DNA of 64,000 nt, from assembly GCF_035958815.1 (NCBI RefSeq), contig NZ_CP108383.1:186001-250000 (forward strand), written 5' to 3'. Source of the stretch: Nocardia sp. NBC_01327. GTDB lineage: Bacteria > Actinomycetota > Actinomycetes > Mycobacteriales > Mycobacteriaceae. Below, piece by piece: positions 52,414 through 62,089 of the stretch; position 1 is the stretch's first letter; each line of letters starts with the position of its first letter. Below the pieces are notes generated by a model. It did not search any database. It saw only the letters and a program-made list of their open reading frames with translations, and was not told the DNA's origin. The position numbers were made by a program, and so were the translations under genes.

Positions 52414-53847
52414 ATGGAGTACCAGAGTCTGTTCATCGGCGGCCGCTGGACCGCACCCGCCGGCACCGAGACCATCCCCGTCGTATCCCCGGCCACCCTC
52501 GAAACCGTCGGCAGCGTCCCCAAGCCCACCCACGCCGACGTCGACGCCGCGGTCCGGGCCGCCCGTCACGCCTTCGATCACGGCCCCTGGCCGACCACCC
52601 CGCCCGAGGAGCGCGCCGAAGTCCTCGCCCGCGCCTCCCAACTGCTCGATCAGCGGTCGGAGGCGCTCGCCGCGGCACTCTCGGCCGAGACCGGCGCCCC
52701 GACCATGGCCGCCGTCACGCTCAACACCTTCCCCGCCAAGGGCACACTCGACTTCTACGCCGGGCTCGGAAAAGTCTTCCCCTGGAACGAAACCCGCACC
52801 GGCATCTTCGGCACCACCCGGGTGATGCGCGAACCCGTCGGCGTGGTCGCGGCCGTGATCGCCTGGAACGTGCCGCTGTTCCTGGCCATGAACAAACTCG
52901 CGCCCGCACTGCTGGCAGGCTGCACGGTCATCCTCAAGCCGGCGCCGCTGACACCGCTCACCGCGAATCTGCTCGCCGACATCTTCGCCGAGGCCGGACT
53001 GCCCGAGGGCGTGCTTTCGGTGCTCCCCGCCGATGCCGAGGTCTCCGAATACCTGGTCTCGCATCCCAGCGTCGACAAGGTCACCTTCACGGGCAGCTCC
53101 GCGGTCGGCCGGAAGATCGCGGCCATGGCGGGCAGCCAGCTCAAGCGCTGCTCCCTCGAACTCGGCGGCAAATCGGCCGCAATCCTGTTGCCGGACATGG
53201 ATATCGCCGATATGCCCAAGCTCGCCTTCGCGGGCCTGATGAACAGCGGCCAGGCCTGCGTCGCCCAGACCCGCATCCTCGCGCCGCGCAGCCGGTACGA
53301 CGAGATCCTCGACGCGCTCGCGGAATCCACGCGCGCCTTCCCGCTCGGACTGCCCACCGATCCGAATGCCCAACTGGGCCCGCTGATCTCGAAGACGCAG
53401 CGCGAACGCGTCGAAGGCTATATCGCCAAGGGCAAGGACGAGGGCGCGCGCCTGCTGCTCGGCGGCGGCCGCCCCGACGACCTCCCCGGCTACTACGTCC
53501 AGCCCACCGTCTTCGCAGATGTCACGAATTCGATGACCATCGCCCGCGAGGAGATCTTCGGCCCCGTGCTCTCGGTCCTGCCCTACGACACCGAGGACGA
53601 GGCGGTCGCCATCGCCAACGACTCCGATTACGGGCTCGCGGGATCGGTGTGGACCACCGATATCGAACACGGCGTCTCCATCGCCTCCCGCGTCCGCACC
53701 GGCACCTACGCCATCAACTGGTACGCCTTCGACCCCTGCGCCCCCTTCGGCGGCTACAAAACCTCCGGAATCGGCCGCGAGAACGGCCCCGAGGGCCTGG
53801 ACGCCTACTGCGAGCAGAAGTCCGTCCTCATGCCCATGGGCATGTAA
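52414..53847 (+). CDS. NAD(P)-dependent aldehyde dehydrogenase
   Basis: 477 residues of the ALDH superfamily. The catalytic Cys is in NSGQACVAQTRI, the general base Glu in LELGGKSAAIL, and the cofactor loop around FTGSSAVGRKI; NVPLFLAMNK contains the conserved Asn. It oxidises an aldehyde to the acid; substrate not deducible. By position it corresponds to Rv0223c. TAACGT (52402-52407) ends 6 bases before ATG 52414 and there is no ribosome binding site, so the mRNA is probably leaderless. Confidence 0.93.
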   Translation: MEYQSLFIGGRWTAPAGTETIPVVSPATLETVGSVPKPTHADVDAAVRAARHAFDHGPWPTTPPEERAEVLARASQLLDQRSEALAAALSAETGAPTMAAVTLNTFPAKGTLDFYAGLGKVFPWNETRTGIFGTTRVMREPVGVVAAVIAWNVPLFLAMNKLAPALLAGCTVILKPAPLTPLTANLLADIFAEAGLPEGVLSVLPADAEVSEYLVSHPSVDKVTFTGSSAVGRKIAAMAGSQLKRCSLELGGKSAAILLPDMDIADMPKLAFAGLMNSGQACVAQTRILAPRSRYDEILDALAESTRAFPLGLPTDPNAQLGPLISKTQRERVEGYIAKGKDEGARLLLGGGRPDDLPGYYVQPTVFADVTNSMTIAREEIFGPVLSVLPYDTEDEAVAIANDSDYGLAGSVWTTDIEHGVSIASRVRTGTYAINWYAFDPCAPFGGYKTSGIGRENGPEGLDAYCEQKSVLMPMGM

Positions 53848-53892
53848 CTGTCCCGCCTCCCCGCACCTTTAGCGCCGGGAGTTACGAAAACG

Positions 53893-53923
53893 GCCCGCCC
53901 ACACCGGTTCGGTGCGGGCGGGC
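53893..53923. terminator. Bidirectional terminator between the aldehyde dehydrogenase and pckG
   Basis: GCCCGCCC (53893-53900) pairs with GGGCGGGC (53916-53923), extended by ACCG/CGGT, with U-rich sequence on the minus side (GTTTTCG). A second hairpin, GTGGGGGC-GGA-GCCCCCAC, lies at 53941-53959. Confidence 0.65.
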
Positions 53924-53980
53924 GGTTTCATGTCAGGGAGTGTGGGGGCGGAGCCCCCACGAGTTGCGCTTGTTGCGCAC

Positions 53981-55807
53981 TTATCCCAGACGCTCCTTGA
54001 GAGCTTCGAACTCGTCGCGGATGCCGGAGGGCAGCTTGTCGCCGATGAACTCGAACCACTCCTCGATGAGCGGGATCTCCTTCTTCCACTCCTCGGAGTT
54101 GACCAGCAGCGCCTCGTCGACATCGGCGGCCACCACGTCCAGGCCCTCGAGGTCGAGGTGCGCGGCGGTGGGGACATTGCCGATCGGGGTGGGCTCGGCC
54201 TGCGAGCTGCCCTCGATGCGGCCGACGATCCACTCCAGCACGCGGGAGTTCTCGCCGAATCCGGGCCACAGGAAGCGGCCGTCCGCGCCGCGGCGGAACC
54301 AGTTGACGTAGAAGATCTTCGGCAGCTTGTTCGCGTCGGCGTTCTTGCCGATATTGATCCAGTGGTTCAGGTAGTCGCCGACGTGGTAGCCGAGGAACGG
54401 GATCATGGCCATCGGGTCGCGGCGGACGGTGCCGACCTTGCCCTCGGCGGCGGCGGTCTGCTCGGAGGAGAGCGTCGCGCCCATGAACACGCCGTGCTGC
54501 CAGTCGAAGGACTCGGTCACCAGCGGGACGGTGGTCTTGCGGCGACCGCCGAAGAGGATGGCCGAGATCGGCACACCCTGCGGATCGTCCCATTCGGGGG
54601 CGAGGGTGGGGCACTGCGACATCGGGGTGCAGTAGCGCGAGTTCGGGTGCGCGGCAAGCGTCTCCGACTCCCGCTCGTACCAGTCGTTGCCCTTCCAGTC
54701 GATGAGGTGATCGGGCGAGCCCTCCAGGCCCTCCCACCACACATCGCCGTCATCGGTGAGCGCGACATTGGTGTAGACGGTATTGCCGGCGTCGATGGTG
54801 GCCATCGCGTTCGGGTTGGAGCTGTGGTTGGTGCCCGGCGCGACGCCGAAGAAACCGAACTCCGGGTTGACGGCGTACAGCTGACCGTCCGGGCCGAAGC
54901 GCATCCACGCGATGTCGTCACCGAGGGTCTCGGCGCGCCAGCCGGGGATGGTCGGCTGCAGCATGGCGAGGTTGGTCTTGCCACAGGCCGACGGGAAGGC
55001 GGCGGCAATGTAGTACGCCTTGTTCTCCGGCGAGATCAGCTTGAGGATCAGCATGTGCTCGGCCAGCCAGCCCTCGTCGTGCGCCATCGCGGAGGCGATG
55101 CGCAGCGAGTAGCACTTCTTGCCCAGCAGCGCGTTGCCGCCGTAACCCGAACCGTAGGACCAGATCTCACGGTCCTCGGGGAAGTGGGTGATGTACTTGG
55201 TGTCATTGCACGGCCACGGCACATCGGCCTGGCCCTCGGCGAGCGGGGCGCCGACCGAGTGCAGCGCCTTCACGAAGGGCTTGTCGGTGCCGAGCTTCTC
55301 CAGCGCGGCGGTACCGGCGCGGGTCATGACGCGCATCGACACCACGACGTACTCGGAGTCGGTGAGCTCCACACCCAGCTTGGGGTCCTCGGCGCCGAGC
55401 GGGCCCATGCAGAAGGGCACCACGTACATGGTGCGGCCCTTCATCGAGCCGCGGTACAGCTCGGTCATGGTGGCGCGCATCTCGGCGGGGTCGACCCAGT
55501 TGTTGGTCGGACCGGCGTCTGCTTCGTTGCGCGAACAGATGTAGGTGCGAGATTCGACGCGGGCGACGTCGGAGGGATCGGAGAGAGCGAGGTACGAGTT
55601 GGGCTTCTTCGCCTCGTTCAGCTTCTTGAAGGTGCCCGCGGCGACGAGCTGCTCGGAGAGCCGCACCGCCTCCGCCTCGGAACCATCCGACCAGACCACG
55701 CGGTCGGGCTGGGTGAGTTCTGCGACCTCCTGTACCCAGGCAAGCAGTTCCTTGTGCTCGGTGGGCGCGGTGCCATCGTGTAGACCAGGAATGGTCGCTG
55801 AGGTCAT
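53981..55807 (-). CDS. pckG: Phosphoenolpyruvate carboxykinase (GTP)
   Basis: 608 residues from ATG 55807 with AGGAGAG upstream. It shows the GTP-class motifs: kinase-1a PSACGKTNL (272-280, P-loop), kinase-2 LGDDIAWM (295-302), the PEPCK-specific [18 protein letters not shown] (~88-104), [15 protein letters not shown] and the guanine-binding [22 protein letters not shown] block near the C-terminus. It interconverts oxaloacetate + GTP and PEP + CO2 + GDP, the first committed gluconeogenic step, essential for growth on fatty acids. The M. tuberculosis counterpart is pckA (Rv0211). The 55808-56029 gap holds its promoter. Confidence 0.97.
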   Translation of the reverse strand: MTSATIPGLHDGTAPTEHKELLAWVQEVAELTQPDRVVWSDGSEAEAVRLSEQLVAAGTFKKLNEAKKPNSYLALSDPSDVARVESRTYICSRNEADAGPTNNWVDPAEMRATMTELYRGSMKGRTMYVVPFCMGPLGAEDPKLGVELTDSEYVVVSMRVMTRAGTAALEKLGTDKPFVKALHSVGAPLAEGQADVPWPCNDTKYITHFPEDREIWSYGSGYGGNALLGKKCYSLRIASAMAHDEGWLAEHMLILKLISPENKAYYIAAAFPSACGKTNLAMLQPTIPGWRAETLGDDIAWMRFGPDGQLYAVNPEFGFFGVAPGTNHSSNPNAMATIDAGNTVYTNVALTDDGDVWWEGLEGSPDHLIDWKGNDWYERESETLAAHPNSRYCTPMSQCPTLAPEWDDPQGVPISAILFGGRRKTTVPLVTESFDWQHGVFMGATLSSEQTAAAEGKVGTVRRDPMAMIPFLGYHVGDYLNHWINIGKNADANKLPKIFYVNWFRRGADGRFLWPGFGENSRVLEWIVGRIEGSSQAEPTPIGNVPTAAHLDLEGLDVVAADVDEALLVNSEEWKKEIPLIEEWFEFIGDKLPSGIRDEFEALKERLG

Positions 55808-56029
55808 GAAACAACTCTCCTGAGATGGGTGGCCCGGGGTGCTCGCGACACCGAGTGCCACCAATTGCGGCAAGGCACCCACCAGTCTTGCCGATAGCAC
55901 GTCCCGGCTGGACGGCGTACAAGGACCAAGCGGACGCCCAGGTTCCTGCCATAGAGGTTAACGCCATATATCCCGGCGTATGGAATCGGGTTGTCCAGTC
56001 GGTACCGGGTCGAAACCTTCAACCAGCGA

Positions 56030-57928
56030 CTATGCGAAATCGAGTGCGCCAATGTCACGTTCGCATGCCGCCAGAAGCGCAGGTCGCCGTTGCGCCGCCT
56101 GCCGCAATTGCGCCTCCAATTCCCCTACCCTGCGGTCTGTTTCGACCAGGTGCGCCGTCGTGGTCCGCACCACGTGATCGGTGAGCCGCTCCTCCGCCTC
56201 CACCAGTGCCGTCGCCACCCGCTGCTCCAACTGCGCCTTCACGTTGACCAGGGCATCCGCCACCCACTGGCGTAAATGAGCGCGATCAGCCAGCTGCCTG
56301 CGCGCCCGCACCACCCACCCCGCCGCGGCCGCGCCGAGCAGCAGACTGACCGGCGCCAGCGCGTAATCCACCGCCTCCCACAGCGCCAGCGGCAGCACCA
56401 CCAGCCGCCCCAGCCCGAACCCTGCCGAGGCCCCTAACGCGATCATCAGATGATCTTCGACACCCCCGCAGCGCGGTTCGGGCTCCGAACCCACCCGCGG
56501 TCGCCGCTCCGGCTCCGTGGACAACGCCCCGACCTGCGCCGACACACCCGCCCCGGCCGTCGGCCCGCGATTTCCGGCCAGTTCCGATGTGCGAACAGCC
56601 TTCTCGACCAGTTCATCCAATGCAGCGAGCCGCTGAAAGCTCGCACGATCGATCTCCCGTGTGATCTTTTCCACCGAATTCTGTAATCCCTGCGGAAATC
56701 CCCCCAGCCCGCTACGCGGCAACCGCTCGATATCCGCCCGCGCCCCCGCATTGAGCGCCCGAACCCGCACCCCGACCTCGTGCAGCAGATCCACCCGAGC
56801 CAAATGCAACCGATTCCGCAGCATCCCCATCGCCGCCCCGCGCCCACCGTCATTCACCGCCAGCAACGTCGCCCGCTCGGCCCGCAACCCCGCAACATCC
56901 CCACCACTACGCAACTTCTCCAGCTCCCCCTCGATCCGCCGCCGCGTCTCGGCAATCACCCGCGCCCGCACGATCTCCACCTGATCCCCGGCAGCCCCCG
57001 CTCCGGCCGCCGCCACCAGCCGCGCATGCAGCATCGCCACACCCGACCGATCTGCCAGCGCCGCATCCCCATTCGCCCGCGCCACCACCGCCATCCGCGC
57101 CGAAACCGGGACGATCTCGGCCGGACCATCTGCCGAGAGCAGAGCCTCATCCCGCGCCAACACCTCCCGCCACTCTCGATGCACATGAAACCCATCGAGA
57201 GCGAACACAATCCGCGTCCCGTTCGCGCGCAACCCCTGGACCACACCCGCCATGTCCCGCCCGATGGGCGAACCCCCGTCCAGGAGAAGACAAGCGACCG
57301 GATCCAGCCGTTCCGCACCGACACGGGCAGCCCCGTCGACTTCTACAGGGAGTAACTCGACCCGAGGCGTCAACCGCGCCAGTTCGGCACGCAACAGCAC
57401 AGAGTTCGTCTCCTGTCCGCCGATCAGTGCCACCGGCGCCACCCGCATGCCCGTACTGCTCCGCACGGCCAGCAGCAGGGCCAGGCCATGCGGATTCCAC
57501 CGCATCACCACCGCTTCCGCCGCGACCGGAAGCGCCGGTACCACGCCGGACGATTCAGGCACCGATACCTCGTGTGATCCCGGCGAAACTTCGGGCGATC
57601 CGGCCGAATCAGACCGCGACCCCGTCGATGCCAGCGGACCCAGCGGCAGCGACATCGGCTTCGCCGCAACCGAAGACAATGCAGAATCCCGCTCGACGGG
57701 GTAGGGCGACTGCTCGTCGGCCGGCCGACTCTCCGGCGGGCTGACCGGATCGCTGAACCGCGGTACCGGTGAGCTGTCGGGCCGACTCGGATCGGACGGT
57801 GGTGAGATCGCGCGGGGCGGCGGCAAATTCAGCTCGGAGGATGACCAGGGCGCCGGTTCGGCCGCAGGTGGTGGCCCAGCCGATGCTCCCGGCGACGCGA
57901 GGGCCAAATGTGTTGGCGGGAGGCTCAA
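56030..57928 (-). CDS. Dynamin-like membrane protein with degenerate G domain
   Basis: 632 residues if started at TTG 57928; the start is uncertain because the frame stays open into the upstream gene without another start codon. Residues ~1-130 are Pro/Ser-rich and disordered. Residues ~140-310 look like a dynamin-type G domain in order of elements, but the P-loop position reads GGQETNS without the Lys-Ser, and the NKxD position reads FALDGFHVHREW; the later PVSARMAVVARANGD matches the G5 region. The following ~200 residues are helical, then two membrane helices (~520-550) and a C-terminal coiled-coil-like helix. Its partner upstream, 58063-58842, has an intact G domain. Together they may form a membrane-remodelling pair. 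Position matches an uncharacterised M. tuberculosis gene between trmB and pckA. Confidence 0.6.
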   Translation of the reverse strand: MSLPPTHLALASPGASAGPPPAAEPAPWSSSELNLPPPRAISPPSDPSRPDSSPVPRFSDPVSPPESRPADEQSPYPVERDSALSSVAAKPMSLPLGPLASTGSRSDSAGSPEVSPGSHEVSVPESSGVVPALPVAAEAVVMRWNPHGLALLLAVRSSTGMRVAPVALIGGQETNSVLLRAELARLTPRVELLPVEVDGAARVGAERLDPVACLLLDGGSPIGRDMAGVVQGLRANGTRIVFALDGFHVHREWREVLARDEALLSADGPAEIVPVSARMAVVARANGDAALADRSGVAMLHARLVAAAGAGAAGDQVEIVRARVIAETRRRIEGELEKLRSGGDVAGLRAERATLLAVNDGGRGAAMGMLRNRLHLARVDLLHEVGVRVRALNAGARADIERLPRSGLGGFPQGLQNSVEKITREIDRASFQRLAALDELVEKAVRTSELAGNRGPTAGAGVSAQVGALSTEPERRPRVGSEPEPRCGGVEDHLMIALGASAGFGLGRLVVLPLALWEAVDYALAPVSLLLGAAAAGWVVRARRQLADRAHLRQWVADALVNVKAQLEQRVATALVEAEERLTDHVVRTTTAHLVETDRRVGELEAQLRQAAQRRPALLAACERDIGALDFA

Positions 57929-58062
57929 TCCGGACGGTTCGGGCGACGGATGAGGGTCCGGGCGTTGCGGGCCGACGGGCAGCTCGGCAGGCCCCGGCTC
58001 CTCGGCCTGAGTGCCGGGTTTGCCTAGGGCTTGGCGGGTGCGGGGATTCGGTCCAACACCCG

Positions 58063-58842
58063 TTATTCGTTGTCGGGGGCGGGATCGGCTTGGTGGGTGG
58101 GAGATTCGGGGGTCAGGCGGCTTGTGGCTTCTTGGTAGCGGCGGTGGAGTTCGTGGTGGAGGGGGTCTATGCCGCTGGCGGAGTGGAGGATTTGGAGGAG
58201 GGACCGGGGGTGGAGGGCGGGGTTGTGGCGGAGGGCGGTGAGGGCGCAGGAGATGCCGTAGAGGTCCCAGCGGGTCAGGAGGGTGCGGCGGGCAGGGGTG
58301 TCTTCGGCGATGGCGGGGTCGGTGAAGAGGTCGGGGGTGAGGGTGAAGGCGGGGTCGGTTCGGGTGCGGTGGCGGTGCAGGGTGCGGAGGTCGGCGTCGG
58401 TGAAAGTGCCTGCGCGGGTGTGGACGGCGAGGGAGGCGACCGCGGGGAGGGTGCGGAGGCCGAGGGTCGCGGTGTGACGGTCGGCGGTCAGGGCGGCGTC
58501 GGACCAGCGGGTGCCGATGGCGTCGGCCTTGTTCAGGACCACAAGGGTGCGGTCCGGGGACAGGGTGGCGAGGACGCGGCGATCGGCGGGGTCGAGGACG
58601 CCGGGCAGGACATAGAGAATGAGGTCGCCGTCCAGGACCGGATCCGGTTGCCCGGGGACGTCGATGGGCGCTGTTTCTTCGGCGGATATGAGCGACAACG
58701 CATTTCGCACGGTGGATTTACCGGCGCGGGAGCGGCCGGTCACCTGGATGCGCGGTGGTCGCCCGGCCGACACGCAGGGCAGCTTAGTCGGCGTGCGTTG
58801 TGCGCGCGGAGATTTCGGCGGAGCGGGTGGGGTGCGGATCAC
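58063..58842 (-). CDS. P-loop GTPase, partner of the dynamin-like protein
   Basis: 259 residues from GTG 58842. G1 is TGRSRAGKST (35-44), the G3-like DVPGQPD (61-67) and G4 NKAD (104-107) are present, so GTP binding is expected. The basic N-terminus and G1 context (RIQVTGRSRAGKSTVRNAL) are as in dynamin- or Era-like GTPases. The C-terminal ~130 residues are helical. It is transcribed before the 56030-57928 gene with a 134-base gap (to the TTG used there) and belongs to the same operon. Its cellular process is unknown; membrane dynamics is inferred from the partner. Confidence 0.65.
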   Translation of the reverse strand: MIRTPPAPPKSPRAQRTPTKLPCVSAGRPPRIQVTGRSRAGKSTVRNALSLISAEETAPIDVPGQPDPVLDGDLILYVLPGVLDPADRRVLATLSPDRTLVVLNKADAIGTRWSDAALTADRHTATLGLRTLPAVASLAVHTRAGTFTDADLRTLHRHRTRTDPAFTLTPDLFTDPAIAEDTPARRTLLTRWDLYGISCALTALRHNPALHPRSLLQILHSASGIDPLHHELHRRYQEATSRLTPESPTHQADPAPDNE

Positions 58843-59022
58843 GCACTGTGGGATAGCAGTGATGAGCTGCGGGTCTATCTGTGCGACAGCACAATTCGGT
58901 GCAACTGCTCTTCACAGATACCCCGAACTACCCTAGTGTTCGAACCGATCGACTGTTCATTCGACAGCGGCACACGACGGCTCCCTCGGGTCCGACAGCC
59001 GGACTCACTCTGGGAGGTTGCG

Positions 59023-60441
59023 ATGACCACGACTGCCGACGATGACCTAGGTATGACCGATTCACCTGCGGGACAGTTCGATCCAGCCCCCACGCGCGCC
59101 GCCGACCGGCCGACCGCGCGACAGCCTCGGACACCCGTACGCCGGAGCGCTTCGCAGCGTCCGCTGCCGCCGAGCCGGGATCCGTTCCTCCGCCCGCCCA
59201 GCGGTTTCGCCGCGCAGGCCCCCGGCACCCTGCTGCGCAGTCGCCCGGTGGAATTGGCGCTGTTCGGACTGGTATCCCAGCAGGTGACAGCATGGCAGCT
59301 GCTGTACCGCAGCAGTGATCTGCACGGCCGGGCGGAGGTCGCGATCACCACGGTGCTGCTGCCGAAGGGCGCGGCGCCGGATGCGGATCGGCCGCTGCTG
59401 GTCTTCGGTTCGGCCATGGATGCGGTGACCGATCGCTGTGCGCCCTCGTACGCGCTGCGCAAGGGCGCGCTGTCGCCCGGTTCGATCACGCAGCTGGAGT
59501 GGCTGCTGGTCGCCAATGCGGTACGGCGCGGCTGGGCGGTGAGCATCGCCGATCATGAAGGCCCGCAGGGCGGTTTCGGAGTGCCACGCGAGCCCGGCTA
59601 CCGCTCACTCGACGGTGTGCGCGCGGCATTGCGTTTCGCCCCGCTGGGATTGCGTCCCGATACGAAGATCGCGGTGTGGGGTTATTCGGGCGGCGGTATG
59701 GCCAGCGCCTGGACCATCGAGATGGCTCCCGAGTACGCCCCCGAGCTGAATATCGTCGGCGCCGCGCTCGGCGCGCCGGTGGGTGATCCGGGCGAGGTGT
59801 TCCTGCGTTTGAACGGTGGCGCGTTCGCGGGATTCCCGGCGATCGTCATAGCCGCACTGCATCGCGTGTATCCGGCCATGGCCGAGGTGGTCCGCGACGA
59901 TTTCACCGATGAGGGCCGCCGCCTGCTCGAGCGTGTGCAGACGCTCGGCCCGCTCGCCGCACTTCCGCTGCTGATCGGCCGCCGCCTGGAAAACTATCTG
60001 AACCGGCCGCTCGATGACGTGCTGCCCCAGCTCACGGAGATGTTCGACGATATCCGCCTCGGCAGCGCGGCTCCGGCATGTCCCGTTCTGGTGATACAGC
60101 CGATTCACGATCAGGTCATCGGCGTCGCGGGAATCGACGGTCAGGTGCAGCGCTACCGGGAGGCGGGCGCCGCGGTCTGGTACATCCGGGATCGGCTCAG
60201 CGAGCACTTCTCGATGCTGCCGCTCTGCACTCCACTGAGCCTGGATTGGCTGGCCGATCGCATCGCCGGGAAAACTCTCACGGAACCCACAACCAAGACC
60301 GTCTGGTCGGTAGCCCTGGAGCCGTCGCACTGGCGCGGATTGGTGGAATTGGCAACTACCGCAATGCGTGTCACGTTCGGATGGGCTCTCCGGCAGGAGT
60401 CCGAGCCGGTCGCCGCCGAGGCGTCGGGCCTGGCAGCCTGA
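59023..60441 (+). CDS. Secretory-lipase-family hydrolase with intact catalytic triad
   Basis: 472 residues from ATG 59023 (GGGAGG upstream). The LIP-family fold is complete: Ser222 in VWGYSGGGMA, Asp363 in IHDQVIG and His395 in LSEHFSM. Unlike most relatives it has no signal peptide; the first ~60 residues are hydrophilic and Pro/Arg-rich, so it may be cytoplasmic or exported by another route. It probably hydrolyses triacylglycerol or related esters. The lipase-like protein of 23000-24325 is a paralogue lacking Ser and His. A long frame from 57769 is rejected. Confidence 0.85.
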   Translation: MTTTADDDLGMTDSPAGQFDPAPTRAADRPTARQPRTPVRRSASQRPLPPSRDPFLRPPSGFAAQAPGTLLRSRPVELALFGLVSQQVTAWQLLYRSSDLHGRAEVAITTVLLPKGAAPDADRPLLVFGSAMDAVTDRCAPSYALRKGALSPGSITQLEWLLVANAVRRGWAVSIADHEGPQGGFGVPREPGYRSLDGVRAALRFAPLGLRPDTKIAVWGYSGGGMASAWTIEMAPEYAPELNIVGAALGAPVGDPGEVFLRLNGGAFAGFPAIVIAALHRVYPAMAEVVRDDFTDEGRRLLERVQTLGPLAALPLLIGRRLENYLNRPLDDVLPQLTEMFDDIRLGSAAPACPVLVIQPIHDQVIGVAGIDGQVQRYREAGAAVWYIRDRLSEHFSMLPLCTPLSLDWLADRIAGKTLTEPTTKTVWSVALEPSHWRGLVELATTAMRVTFGWALRQESEPVAAEASGLAA

Positions 60442-60500
60442 GTGATGGCACACGCCCGAACGCCTAGTCGATTGCCGCGCTAATCACCTGATACTGGACA

Positions 60501-61346
60501 ATGGACGCCGTGAACGACGCCGCGAACCACACTGCCGAGTCAGTCCCCGGGCCGCGGTCCGCCGACCTTGCCGGTGACGGCGATCACGCCGCCCGCGAGG
60601 GTGTCGACCGCGCCGGTATCGATCGCGCCGATCGCGGCAACCGCCTCTACCCCCGGGTCACCAGCTTCCGCTCGCGCCGCGGCGCACTCACCCCGCAGCA
60701 GCAGCAATCCTGGGAGCGGATGTGGCCGCGCATCGGCCGCGACGTCTCCGACGAGAAGCTGGACGCCGACGCCTGGTTCGGCCGCAGCGCACCGCTGATC
60801 GTCGAGATCGGTTGCGGCACCGGCACAGCCACCGCCGCCATGGCGCAGGCCGAGCCGGAGTTCAATCTGATCGGCGTCGAGGTCTACAAGCCCGGTGTGG
60901 CGCAGCTGGTGCAGCGCGTCGAGCGCGAGCAGATCGAGAACATTCGCATTCTGCGCGGCGATGCCGTGGATGTGCTCGAGCATATGGTTGCTCCGGAGTC
61001 GCTGACGGGTGTCCGAGTGTTCTTCCCGGACCCCTGGCCGAAGGCGCGCCACCACAAGCGCCGGCTGCTGCAGTCCGCGACCTTCACACTCATCGCGAGT
61101 CGCCTGCGTCCCGGCGGCGTGTTGCACGTCGCCACCGATCACGCGGATTACGCCGAATGGATTGCCGAGGTGGGAAAGGGAGAATCCCAGCTCATTGGCA
61201 TGAATGAGGCAACGGGTGGGGATTCCGCAAGGTACCTTGAAACCGCACCGATCGGTTTTGAACGTCCGATTACCAAGTTCGAAGGAAAAGGACTCCGCGC
61301 GGGTAGCGCCATCACGGAGTTCATCTGGGGGAAGATCGAATCATGA
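60501..61346 (+). CDS. trmB: tRNA (guanine-N7-)-methyltransferase TrmB
   Basis: 281 residues. Motif I VEIGCGTGTATAAMA, then IGVEVYKPGVA, LRGDAVDVL, and the TrmB signature VFFPDPWPKARHHKRRLLQ, closing with ETAPIGFERPITKFEGKGL. It methylates guanosine-46 of the tRNA variable loop. The first ~45 residues are an acidic and low-complexity extension without a known role. First gene of the trmB-NYN-mmpL3 operon: it overlaps the next gene by ATGA (61343-61346), as Rv0208c-Rv0207c-Rv0206c are ordered. Confidence 0.96.
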   Translation: MDAVNDAANHTAESVPGPRSADLAGDGDHAAREGVDRAGIDRADRGNRLYPRVTSFRSRRGALTPQQQQSWERMWPRIGRDVSDEKLDADAWFGRSAPLIVEIGCGTGTATAAMAQAEPEFNLIGVEVYKPGVAQLVQRVEREQIENIRILRGDAVDVLEHMVAPESLTGVRVFFPDPWPKARHHKRRLLQSATFTLIASRLRPGGVLHVATDHADYAEWIAEVGKGESQLIGMNEATGGDSARYLETAPIGFERPITKFEGKGLRAGSAITEFIWGKIES

Positions 61347-62089
61347 GCGTCAGTGAGATGGCCCCGGAGGTCGCGGATGTTGCCGAAATAATGCACGGCA
61401 CTGCATCGTCCGAACTAACGGGCGCCGTGGGCGTGGGTGGCACCAGCACCGATTTACGGCGCGTGCTGCTCGTCTGGGATGCGCCCAACCTGGATATGGG
61501 TCTCGGCGCAATTCTCGGCGGCCGCCCGACCGCCGCGTACCGACCGCGTTTCGACGCCCTCGGCCGCTGGCTGCTGGCCCGCACCGCGGAACTATCCGTG
61601 GGCAGTCGCCAGCGCGTCGAACCCGAAGCGACCGTTTTCACCAATATCGCCCCCGGCACCGCAGATGTGGTGCGACCGTGGGTGGAGGCATTGCGCAATG
61701 TCGGCTACGCCGTCTTCGCAAAGCCCAAAATCGATGAAGACTCCGATGTCGACAGCGATATGCTCGGCCATATCGAGCTACGCCGTCGCGGCGCGGGACT
61801 GGCCGGAATCATGGTCGCCTCCGCCGACGGCCAGGCATTTCGCGCGCCGCTCGAAGAAATCGCCGCCAGCGGCGTGCCCGTTCAAGTGCTGGGATTCCGC
61901 GAGCACGCGAGCTGGGCGGTCACGTCGGATATTCTCGAGTTCATCGATCTCGAGGACATCCCGGGCGTGTTCCGTGAACCACTGCCCAGGGTCAGCCTCG
62001 ATTCGCTGCCCGACGAGGGTGCATGGCTGCAGCCGTTCCGGCCGCTGACAGCACTGCTCACCTCCCGCCCCGCTCAAGGAGTCGCTTAG
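61343..62089 (+). CDS. NYN-domain protein (putative RNase), MmpL3 operon
   Basis: 248 residues with a PIN/NYN nuclease-like fold: an acidic strand VLLVWDAPNLDMGLG at ~48-62, DEDSDVDSDMLGHIEL (~132-147) and ASADGQAFRAPLEE (~152-166) provide the Asp/Glu cluster expected to bind a metal. The N-terminal ~30 residues are variable. Family proteins are RNases; this one lies between trmB and mmpL3 in the mycolate bacteria (Rv0207c), and its role there is not known. The TAG stop shares its G with the GTG start of mmpL3. Confidence 0.85.
   Translation: MSVSEMAPEVADVAEIMHGTASSELTGAVGVGGTSTDLRRVLLVWDAPNLDMGLGAILGGRPTAAYRPRFDALGRWLLARTAELSVGSRQRVEPEATVFTNIAPGTADVVRPWVEALRNVGYAVFAKPKIDEDSDVDSDMLGHIELRRRGAGLAGIMVASADGQAFRAPLEEIAASGVPVQVLGFREHASWAVTSDILEFIDLEDIPGVFREPLPRVSLDSLPDEGAWLQPFRPLTALLTSRPAQGVA

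Noticed and set aside
57769..59022. N-terminal extension of the lipase frame at 59023
   Set aside because: It is antisense to the GTPase pair; ATG 59023 has a clear ribosome binding site.
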